From positions 394,560 to 458,559 of the forward strand of contig OZ038434.1 of the NCBI GenBank assembly GCA_964036275.1: DNA of 64,000 nt, in the 5' to 3' direction. A program made the translations under genes and the position numbers. Below, piece after piece: positions 44,163 to 51,980 of the stretch (position 1 is its first letter; each line of letters opens with the position of its first letter). This DNA comes from Litoditis marina (lineage: Eukaryota > Nematoda > Chromadorea > Rhabditida > Rhabditidae). The notes below the pieces were generated by a model, which ran no database searches, was not told the origin of the DNA, and saw nothing but the letters and a program-made list of their open reading frames with translations.

Positions 44163-44798
44163 TCAAAAACGCGGGGTGTATACTGTAGGGTACTCCGAGG
44201 TAATGTCAGTTACTACCCGTACTTGTGGATCTGTAAGGGGGTGATTATCGATCAGCAAATGATTGTAGGGTGTTTCCATAGCATCTCCATATGCTTCCAT
44301 AGCAGCCCGAAAATTAGATCCAAACTGCTGCATTAACAAATTTCTTATTTGAAGTGAGTCAGAATGACTTTTCAGAAGTAAAATATAGGTACTATTTATC
44401 CGACTTGTTCGGTCTAACTGGAATGCAGATTGTACCAGATTGAAAACAGCCATATTCCAATGATGTGAAAAAACCGTGTATAATTTGTTAAGCAACTCCT
44501 TCCCGGCTTTGTCTGCGGCGAAAAACGACATTAGGTCATCCAAAACCAATATTGATCTTTCACCCTTGTTTTCCTTTATTAAACGCATATCTGGTGGTCC
44601 TTCCATTATCATTAGCCGGGGATCATCTTTAGGCACACCGGAGGCTGCGCCGCATAAACTACACCAGAATATTTTATCGATTTTGCACCCAAAATACAAA
44701 TCGGCATTGTCGCAAATGTTTTTGAGCAGCGTTGTTTTACCACTCTGGGTGGCACCTATTACGGTTGTTTGCGCGGGGAATTTGAACCGGAAAACCAT
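44163..44798 (-). CDS. Maverick DNA-packaging ATPase (FtsK/HerA type)
   Basis: 211 aa. Walker A GATQSGKT at residues 15-22 and Walker B SILVLDDL at about 82-89. An arginine-rich region follows (SAFQLDRTSRINSTYILLLKS), as in A32-like packaging ATPases of Polintons, virophages and large DNA viruses. These pump the genome into the capsid at a vertex. It is the first gene of the leftward block, with its start 73 bp from that of the divergent penton gene. Length is normal for Mavericks (about 200-250 aa). Confidence 0.96.
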   Translation of the reverse strand: MVFRFKFPAQTTVIGATQSGKTTLLKNICDNADLYFGCKIDKIFWCSLCGAASGVPKDDPRLMIMEGPPDMRLIKENKGERSILVLDDLMSFFAADKAGKELLNKLYTVFSHHWNMAVFNLVQSAFQLDRTSRINSTYILLLKSHSDSLQIRNLLMQQFGSNFRAAMEAYGDAMETPYNHLLIDNHPLTDPQVRVVTDITSEYPTVYTPRF

Positions 44799-44871
44799 TG
44801 TAAACCAGTCGTGACCCGGTCGGTAATGTAAATGACCAGTATACTACGGTAACTGGTACTGAGCGGTCGTA
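44799..44871. promoter_or_regulatory. divergent promoter between ATPase and penton genes
   Basis: Only 73 bp separate two opposite start codons. It contains repeated GGTAA/CCAGT motifs (GACCAGTATACTACGGTAAC). A similar CCAGTGTATATG lies just before the divergent protease/pX starts, a possible shared signal. Confidence 0.5.
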
Positions 44872-46122
44872 ATGGATTTTTATATTACCCTACCATCAGC
44901 TGTTTCCTCGGATCCGACTAATACTTCTGCACGTTTTACAACACGTTTACCCGTTGTACTTGACTTGAAACGTGGTAAACACGTCATCGGATTGACTGAT
45001 ATTATATACCCGTGTAGTAATAATAACGTAGCTGAAAACACTGGTTATGTAGTACACTTTAATGACGGCTATACTAAAAGAGTTGTTGTTCCTCGCGGAT
45101 ACTATGCAACAGGCATCCATTTGGAGGAGGTTTTGAAGGTACCCAGAAGACGTAAACGGAGGGTAACCGACCAAAACTCTGAGACCAAACCGTTGTCTAC
45201 AGTCGCTGAAACACTGTCAACGGAAAAACGAGATGTTAAGGAGAAAGTGAAGGATATTAAGAAGGTTACACCATCTAAGCTTACTCTTAAACCCGACCTT
45301 TCCAAGCCTGAGCCAAAACCGGAGGAAAAGAAACCAACTGTTGACCCAACGATTGAAAATAAGCCAAAAACGGTGTCTAAACCTGAACTGAAAAATGGAA
45401 AAACTGCTGAACCTGCGCAGTCTGTAACAAAGGAGACTAAGAAGAAGATTGAATCGAAACCTAGGGAGGGGAAAAAGAAGGGTGATTCAAAACCTAAGGA
45501 TGAGAAAAAGAAGGGTGATTCAAAATCTAAGGATGAGGAAAAGAAGGCCGAGGCAAAACCTAAGGATGAGAAAAAGAAAACTGAAATCAGTGTAAAGGGT
45601 GATAAAAAGGTTGACAGTAAGAAATCTGAAAGTTCAAAACCAGCCGAGGTCAAGAAACCAATAAGACCCCCAACACGTGATATTAGTAACGCTATAAGTT
45701 TCGTGTACAAATCCGTACCTGACCGCTTTCAACTGCAGATTAACGATGAAGATGTTGTAAAAGTGGTTTTGGATAAGGATCTTGCGTATTTTCTGGGTTT
45801 CACGAGCACAGTGATTACCAACACAACTACTGCGGAACGCCCTGTTGATTTCCGTAACAATGTATCCGTTATGTACATATACAGTGACGCCGTTGAATTC
45901 TCAATTGTGGGCGACGTGAAGACCAATCTACTACAATGTCTGCCACTTAGTAACTTCATTTTTGGCGAGATGCAGCAACGCAGTTTTAACCCCGTACGTT
46001 ATATACCGGTTGCCCATGACCATTTGGATAGTATAACAATTGAAATACTAACCGAGTTCGGAAAACCGTTTGACTTCAATTGGGGTTCCACGATTCTTAC
46101 CCTACATGTTAAATCTGTATAG
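44872..46122 (+). CDS. Maverick minor capsid (penton-like) protein with Lys-rich insert
   Basis: 416 aa. The N-terminal ~85 residues (FYITLPS...ARFTTRLPVVLDL...HVIGLTDIIYPC) and the C-terminal ~150 residues (SFVYKSVPDRFQLQI...LAYFLGF...IYSDAVEFSIVGDVKTNLL) form the single jelly-roll minor capsid of Mavericks, which makes the five-fold vertices. Between them about 170 residues are nearly all K, E, P, S, T and D, with repeats of KPKDEKKKGDSK type. The insert keeps frame and no stop interrupts it, so the gene looks intact. Its stop is 10 nt before the next start, with an acceptor-like TTTATTTCAG between. Confidence 0.9.
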   Translation: MDFYITLPSAVSSDPTNTSARFTTRLPVVLDLKRGKHVIGLTDIIYPCSNNNVAENTGYVVHFNDGYTKRVVVPRGYYATGIHLEEVLKVPRRRKRRVTDQNSETKPLSTVAETLSTEKRDVKEKVKDIKKVTPSKLTLKPDLSKPEPKPEEKKPTVDPTIENKPKTVSKPELKNGKTAEPAQSVTKETKKKIESKPREGKKKGDSKPKDEKKKGDSKSKDEEKKAEAKPKDEKKKTEISVKGDKKVDSKKSESSKPAEVKKPIRPPTRDISNAISFVYKSVPDRFQLQINDEDVVKVVLDKDLAYFLGFTSTVITNTTTAERPVDFRNNVSVMYIYSDAVEFSIVGDVKTNLLQCLPLSNFIFGEMQQRSFNPVRYIPVAHDHLDSITIEILTEFGKPFDFNWGSTILTLHVKSV

Positions 46123-46132
46123 TTTATTTCAG

Positions 46133-46507
46133 ATGAGCTGGGAGGATTACCGTGAGCTACGCCGCTACTGGGACTCATTGGAGTCGGATGATGAAAATGG
46201 TCCCGGGCCCAGGTACTGGCCTAGGTACCTCGGTATTGATGAATTCTACTTGCGTAGTTTTGATGAGGGCGGGGTACGTGGACCTATACGTGTGGCACCT
46301 CAACCCGCACCACAGGAAGAAGAGGAGGAGGTCGAATCTGATTCAGACGAATCAGAAGTGGACATGGATGAATTCATGGATGCTGCCAACGACCGCTCAT
46401 CATCCGACTCTGAAGGTTCGCTACCTTCAACCAGGCCACCCAGCCGTATGGATAACAGCCATTACAACGCGATTGAGTACGATAGCGATGATTTACTTTC
46501 TGATTGA
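46133..46507 (+). CDS. acidic Maverick protein, 124 aa
   Basis: Starts MSWEDYRELRRYW and becomes strongly acidic (QEEEEEVESDSDESEVDMDEF), ending YDSDDLLSD. The start was chosen because TTTATTTCAG directly precedes this ATG, 10 nt after the penton stop, which fits a trans-spliced downstream gene of an operon. An upstream in-frame ATG at 46070 lies inside the penton gene. AATAAA follows at 46513-46518. Function unknown; acidic tails in virus-type elements are often chaperone- or scaffold-like. Confidence 0.75.
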   Translation: MSWEDYRELRRYWDSLESDDENGPGPRYWPRYLGIDEFYLRSFDEGGVRGPIRVAPQPAPQEEEEEVESDSDESEVDMDEFMDAANDRSSSDSEGSLPSTRPPSRMDNSHYNAIEYDSDDLLSD

Positions 46508-46542
46508 GTTTAAATAAAACATTGTTGAACAAAGCCTTTATT
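46508..46542. terminator. overlapping convergent poly(A) signals
   Basis: AATAAA on the plus strand (46513-46518) and AATAAA on the minus strand (46542-46537) serve the two converging transcripts within 35 bp. Confidence 0.7.
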
Positions 46543-46992
46543 TTAAAAATACCAATATGTAATACACGTAATCACTTCTTGTCGAGATTCTGTAGATGTG
46601 TTTGCCGTAAGAGGCTCATCCGGGACAAACGTAGGCGACTCTTTCGGTACTTCCTGCTTCACGTCACGTTTAGTTAGCGGAATAACGGGTATCGGCTCAG
46701 CGGTCTCATTGTGTAGTTTGTTCACGTGGTTGACGCATGCAGTCTTGCAACTGAACGTTTTACCGCATATTTTACAAACACGTTCCCTCACAATCTTCAG
46801 ATCTCCAAATAATTTTAGGAAATCGGTGATTGGTTGCTGGAATATAGGGGCTGGTCGACCATCGTGTTTGCGTTGATCGTGCTTGTTCTTGAGACTAATG
46901 TTATGAAAATGCATTTTACATGCAGTACAATAGGTAGAGAGAAGAGACATAACGACCGCACACGGGTAGGAATAAGTTCTAACTGAATTCAT
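46543..46992 (-). CDS. two-finger C2H2 zinc-finger protein (Maverick)
   Basis: 149 aa with two C2H2 fingers: C22-C25-H38-H43 (CTACKMHFH...HDQRKH) and C73-C76-H89-H94 (CKICGKTFSCKTACVNHVNKLH, cited as CKICGKTF and NHVNKLH). A Pro/Glu-rich tail follows. Spacing C-x2-C-x12-H-x4-H is canonical. Its ATG overlaps the protease stop in ATGA, so the two are probably on one transcript. Likely a DNA-binding regulator of the element. Intronless. Confidence 0.85.
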   Translation of the reverse strand: MNSVRTYSYPCAVVMSLLSTYCTACKMHFHNISLKNKHDQRKHDGRPAPIFQQPITDFLKLFGDLKIVRERVCKICGKTFSCKTACVNHVNKLHNETAEPIPVIPLTKRDVKQEVPKESPTFVPDEPLTANTSTESRQEVITCITYWYF

Positions 46993-47471
46993 TCCAATTT
47001 GTCTGGGTATTTATACTTTTCCCTAAGAAACGCCTTGATGAAAACGTCATCATGTTTTATAACATTAAAAAACTGTACCAGCGATTTGAATGAATGTCCA
47101 CGGGCCATTAGGGAAATTATGAACACTGCATAGCCACCACACGTTTTTTCATCTGGTCTCTGTGGACCTCTTTTATTAAAATAAACCGCTGGATACTTAT
47201 TTAGATGGGCCCGTACGTATTTGTTCATACGGTAGCCTAAGCTACAGAAAAAATGGGGTATACCCTTCTGCACATATATCGCCTGCCAGTGAGCTCCTGG
47301 TTTATCATGTGTTTGCGTGTTTACAACCAATGAATAATTTTTGGATTTCGTACGCGGTAGTTTATCCGCTCCGAATACACCGAGAAAGTGTCTTTTTGTA
47401 AACACGTCACTTTTTAGAATCGTAGCCAGTTGCTGTGCAAACATTTGTAGTCCAGTGTATATGAAACACAA
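46989..47471 (-). CDS. Maverick adenain-like cysteine protease (altered acid residue)
   Basis: 160 aa. The Ulp1/adenain fold motifs are H61 in GAHWQAIYV, Q104 in GPQRPDEKTC and nucleophile C111 in TCGGYAVFI. The residue between His and Gln, usually Asp or Glu in a FDS(Y/L)G-type motif, is C76 here (HFFCSLGY). The enzyme matures capsid proteins in this order. The start may be Met1 or Met10; Met1 is only 12 bp from the divergent pX start. The frame is otherwise intact. Confidence 0.93.
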   Translation of the reverse strand: MCFIYTGLQMFAQQLATILKSDVFTKRHFLGVFGADKLPRTKSKNYSLVVNTQTHDKPGAHWQAIYVQKGIPHFFCSLGYRMNKYVRAHLNKYPAVYFNKRGPQRPDEKTCGGYAVFIISLMARGHSFKSLVQFFNVIKHDDVFIKAFLREKYKYPDKLE

Positions 47472-47483
47472 CGGCAGACGGTT

Positions 47484-47870
47484 ATGCCACGTGCCGCTCT
47501 CGATATAAACAACGTAAATTGGGACCAGTTACTTAGTTCAGGCCAGATTGGCAGTGGACCGTTTGTGGGGGTCGTACACCGTCGCGGGGGTCAACGAGGT
47601 CACGGGTTGGGTGGCTTACTAACCGGTCTGATAACAATGTTACCAAAATTTTTCGCATCATCCGTAGGTAGGGAGTTAATATCATCTGGAAAAGCTGCTG
47701 TTTCTGATGTGTTGGAGGGAAAACCAGTGGGGAAAACGTTAAAACACCGGGCCCGTAGTTCTGTAAAAAATTTGACGGGTCTTGGTAAGCGACGTAAAAC
47801 ACCCGTGGCGGTATTGAAACCTCACAAGAAGCAACGTGTGCGTCGCAAGCGGTCGGTTCTCCTACGTTAA
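47484..47870 (+). CDS. pX/pVI-like basic core protein with amphipathic helix
   Basis: 128 aa. A glycine-rich stretch (GGLLTGLITMLPKFF) and amphipathic helix are followed by SSGKAAVSDVLEGKPVGKTL and a very basic tail (KKQRVRRKRSVLLR). This matches the layout of the adenovirus pX/pVI-like protein of Mavericks and adintoviruses, thought to bind DNA and disturb membranes. It is followed after 2 nt by the major capsid gene, a co-transcribed pair. Identification rests on layout, not alignment. Confidence 0.75.
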   Translation: MPRAALDINNVNWDQLLSSGQIGSGPFVGVVHRRGGQRGHGLGGLLTGLITMLPKFFASSVGRELISSGKAAVSDVLEGKPVGKTLKHRARSSVKNLTGLGKRRKTPVAVLKPHKKQRVRRKRSVLLR

Positions 47871-47872
47871 AC

Positions 47873-49195
47873 ATGTTAAAAATAATAGATGAGAAGTCCG
47901 CCAAAACATTACTACCTGAACTCGATTTTACCGGTATACCACCGACGTCGCTGGGGGTGGTTGCAACACGTACAAGTCATATTGGTTTGAAAAATACTTT
48001 ACTCCCTCAAGGACCCTGGCACTTTGTAATTGCTCAAAACTCCCGTACATTTGTAGCCCTAAAGAAAACATGGCTGGTTGTTAAATTTAAAATAACCGAT
48101 GAAAAAGGTAGGGCAATTCCAAAGTTAGATAAGGATAAGCTACTGAACACCATTTATGCGCCCGGCCAACAATTTGCTGCCAGCCTAGTGAAATCATATC
48201 AACTCCATATAGGCGGTGTACAGGTCTATGATTCGGGGGTCAATCATGCATACAAGACGTATATGGAAAACACTTTGATGTTCAGTAAAGCAGCAAAAAA
48301 GTCATCACTTCAAATATCCGGATACCATTTTGAAGATAAACTAAATGATGAGACTAGTACAAGTTATCTCAATCGGGCAGAGTATACTGTGGGTGGTGCA
48401 AGTCACCAACTGGCAACACCCATAAGTATAGACTTGTTCAACCAGGAAAGACTATTATTGAATTTTGCCGATGTTCAACTGACCGCATACCCTAATTCGA
48501 ACGCGTTTCTAATTGACAGCTACGCTACGGTGAATCCGCCCAACTACCAGTTAGTTGTAGAAGATGTCCATCTTTTGGTGCAAGAGTGGGAACTGGGTGA
48601 TGGACTGGTCATGGCAATTGAGAAAAGCCTTGCGACTAATCGCGTACAATACCCGTTAACATCGGTGAGAATGCGTTCGTTTTATATAGCAGAAAACCGT
48701 TTGGATAGTCCCGCGAATGTTCTATTCACCAGTCACTGCCCGAAACGCATGGTGGTGGGGTTGGTGGCAGCCGCGGATTTCAATGGACGATACACCCATA
48801 CCCCTTTCAATTTTCAGCATTTTAACTTACAAAATATTTATGTTGATTTAAACGGGCGTACTATCCCGTCAAGACCCTACGCGCTGGATTGGAAAGATAA
48901 GTATGCGACCGCCTATATACAAATGTTGGACGGACTGGGTTTATCACGCAACGAGTCAACTAACGGTATTACTATGGATATGTTCAAAGAGGGGTTCAAT
49001 TTTTACGTGTTCGATATAAGTCCTACAGTGCATAGCGGGGAGGTGTTTGACGTCATTCGTCAGTCAAACGTTTCTGTACGACTAGAGTTCAAGGAAAGGA
49101 CACCTCACGGGATCTACTGCGTGGTCTTATCCGAATTCGACCAAATACTATCGCTTGATGCCAACCGTGAACCGAATTTAGATGCTATTTTGTGA
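47873..49195 (+). CDS. Maverick major capsid protein (double jelly-roll)
   Basis: 440 aa, intronless. Recognisable are the N-terminal FTGIPPTSLGV, the strand-rich first barrel (GPWHFVIAQNSRTFVALKKTW), YQLHIGGVQVYDSG, the middle NYQLVVEDVHLLVQEWEL and the C-terminal GEVFDVIRQSNVSVRLEF. This is the usual pattern and length of Polinton capsid proteins, which form hexameric capsomers. No frame damage. AATAAA at 49198-49203 overlaps the end. With penton, ATPase and protease it makes a complete morphogenesis set. Confidence 0.95.
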   Translation: MLKIIDEKSAKTLLPELDFTGIPPTSLGVVATRTSHIGLKNTLLPQGPWHFVIAQNSRTFVALKKTWLVVKFKITDEKGRAIPKLDKDKLLNTIYAPGQQFAASLVKSYQLHIGGVQVYDSGVNHAYKTYMENTLMFSKAAKKSSLQISGYHFEDKLNDETSTSYLNRAEYTVGGASHQLATPISIDLFNQERLLLNFADVQLTAYPNSNAFLIDSYATVNPPNYQLVVEDVHLLVQEWELGDGLVMAIEKSLATNRVQYPLTSVRMRSFYIAENRLDSPANVLFTSHCPKRMVVGLVAAADFNGRYTHTPFNFQHFNLQNIYVDLNGRTIPSRPYALDWKDKYATAYIQMLDGLGLSRNESTNGITMDMFKEGFNFYVFDISPTVHSGEVFDVIRQSNVSVRLEFKERTPHGIYCVVLSEFDQILSLDANREPNLDAIL

Positions 49196-49293
49196 ATAAT
49201 AAATATTTTTTAATTATACTCTGTTACTGTATGTGTTCAAATGATAAAATAAAAAATAAATTTAACAATATTCATAAAACTAACAATGAACCC

Positions 49294-50844
49294 TCATGCG
49301 AAACTGATCAACGGGTTGCTGAAACTGGCGGGCTTCTCACGGGTCCGGGTTCTTCTGAAGAGCCATACGCCTAGAGCGAACAGCACCAGCACGACGGTTA
49401 CAGCCAATAGGATGTACGCTGAAAATACATATATAAACCGAGGTATAGTTCCATACACCACCTGCTCGTTATACTATTGAATTTGTGCTATTTTATACAC
49501 ATTTGAAATGGAAGTCGAATGAAGAATTGGCCATAAATAAATCGAAACTAAACTGAAAACACAAAACTAACCGTTATCATTCACCCATTGAACGATGACT
49601 TCGCTGGAAAGAGGCTCGGGCTGTACGGTCAGGTCACTGGTCTCTGGAAAAGGTTAAAAATATAAACAATTTCGGTCAGCAGCTACATTTAACGAAAAAC
49701 CCTGGTAAAACTAACATAAAACATGTAATATTTTTCACGCGCCTGGTGTTTTAGTCCATTCAACGAGCCGAGTGATTGGCGGGGTTGATACACGACCCTC
49801 ACTGTATGGAGGAATAGGTGGCTCGTTATGAACACGGAAAAAGCTGTCCCTGGTTCGATAAAAACCGCGCGCCACCACATCTGAATCATAAAAACTAATT
49901 GAAAATAAATGGAATGAAAAATTAAGGACATGCATTCGAGAACTAACCGTGTGGCATGTCCGCCTCCTGGTATAGCTTCGTCACGGCCTCAGCGGTCTCG
50001 TGAAGTTTCACATTCAGAACCGGTTGGTCGGAAGCGAGTTTCCCTGAATAATTAACAAATACATAGGTATACCGATAAGTTGTAAACATGAAATATTTAA
50101 TAACGATAAACTATATTTAGCAGGAATATAAAATTATTCTATATTCTGTTTTTGACGGTTATGAACTTCGATGAATAACTAACCCTCAACACCAGCCATT
50201 GGCGTCGGAAGTACCTCCATTAGGTGAGCCTGCACCGTCCCGACAGAAATGGGGTATTCACCTATAATAAAAAAAAATAAGCTAAAGCGTTGAACGTAAT
50301 AAGAACGGTGTTTGGTTAACAAATGAACAGTATCGAAAAAAAAAATAAATTTTTGACATTTATGAACATCGCTGAATAACTAACCCTTAACACTAGCCAT
50401 TGGCGTGGGAATCGCCTCCATTAGGTGAGCCTGCACCGCTCTCAGAGAAACGGGGTATTCACCTATAATAAAAAATAAGCTAAACCGTTGAACGTAATAA
50501 GAATGGTGTTTGGCTAACAAATGAACAGTATCGAAAAATAAATAAAAACTAACCCATGACCACCTCTGGAATCGGGGGCGACTCCCGATGGAAAGCATCT
50601 ATTGCGTGGTTGGTGGCGGCGACTTCATCTAGAACAAGAATTAAAAACTAACGAATTGGGTGAGTGCTAACACACGATGAAAACCAGTCACAATGTTAAA
50701 AACGGTTAACTTACCGCATTTCGCACCGGTAAATCCATCGAAACAGATGCAATCCTCCGGCAATCCAGGGCCATTGGTGTAGCACCAACCGTTTTCCGAA
50801 CACTCAGCCAGATGCCGACACCAAGCAGTGTTCACTCGCTGCAT
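49294..50844 (-). CDS. EGF-like single-pass membrane protein (Maverick cargo)
   Basis: Eight exons: 50850-50715 (ATG at 50844), 50628-50554, 50462-50385, 50261-50184, 50043-49948, 49880-49716, 49643-49572 and 49418-49294. All internal exons are multiples of three and in phase 1. Exon 1 holds six cysteines spaced as an EGF domain, ending CICFDGFTGAKC. The next five exons are a Pro/Val-rich stalk; exons 3 and 4 are near duplicates (HLMEAIPTPMASV / HLMEVLPTPMAGV). The last exon has a membrane span (YILLAVTVVLVLFALGVWLF) and a short tail. Exon 49880-49716 has an in-frame TGA at 49737-49735, 19 nt before its donor, so skipping gives a membrane form and inclusion a soluble one, or the gene is damaged. 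No signal peptide is visible; an upstream exon may be missing. It resembles EGFR ligands in layout. Confidence 0.72.
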
Positions 50845-51980
50845 GATTACCTGAACGAAAAATGATGATAAATATATTCGATATGGTATGAAAAATGACC
50901 CAAGGTATGGTTATAACTATTAGAAACATAAACTATTAACGAAAATTATAACTAAAACTAATAATTTAAATAAACGCAAAAGAAGAAAATTTCTATTTGA
51001 ATTCTCGATTTTCGCGCCTGATAAACGGTTGGTTTCCAATGATTGTCTACCGTAACCCGAAATACAGTAATCGATAAATAATCAAATTTTCCCGGCAAAG
51101 GGTAATTACTACCGTCGTGTAAATACTACCGTCGTGTAATAACTACCGTTCTGCGGGTTTCTAGATTATTCCATCGATTTTTTTGAGTTTTTGTTGCTTC
51201 AAAGCTTTGTTTACATATTTTATCTTACTACAAACTTGTCAATAGTCATTATCTAATGTTTAACGAAAGAACCAGAACATATTTCCCAGTAAGGCTTCTA
51301 TTGAACCGTTTCGACTGTTTTAGTGATATTTGGGGTGGTTTTTTGAAACCACAGTGGATATTATACCTCCTTCTTACTATATATCCGTCGTTTTCTGGCT
51401 TTCATCATCTAGAAATACCTTACAAATGATCTGTTCTTCAATCTTACACGAGTATTAGGAACTCAGAATTTGTGAAATATATTTTTAAGAATATTCGATG
51501 CTATGCACATCAACTGCACATTTTAACCCTCCTACACTTCCATATTATTAGTGGACTGTCATATGTTTTCTATATAACTATATTCACACTTCATTATTCA
51601 TACATGTTTGCTATTATTCGCCTTGGAATTATCCTAAATCGTTTCAGGATGAATCTTTGAAGTTTCACCAAGAAAAATCCGGTTCCAGGATCGGTTGAAG
51701 AGAATAAAATTTTAGGTCGGTTTTCATCATATTTATAGAAATTCTTCTTTAGATCAGATTGTGATAAAAAATATAACGATCTGTTCCTATTACGCTAGTT
51801 CTCCACATTCTGAGCTGGAGCTACCTTATTTGGATCATATTTCTCGTTTTTGGAGTAGGTGCACTAATGATTATTCCAAAACCCAACCAATGTTTGCAGT
51901 TACTTGAAATTTGGTTTGGGTATAACAATATGTGGTAAGAGAAACTCAATTCTGTATCCATGTTATCTAGTCTTTTCTAG

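Noticed and set aside
45102..45710. 202-aa minus frame opposite the penton gene
   Set aside because: Phe/Ser-rich shadow of the Lys-rich insert.
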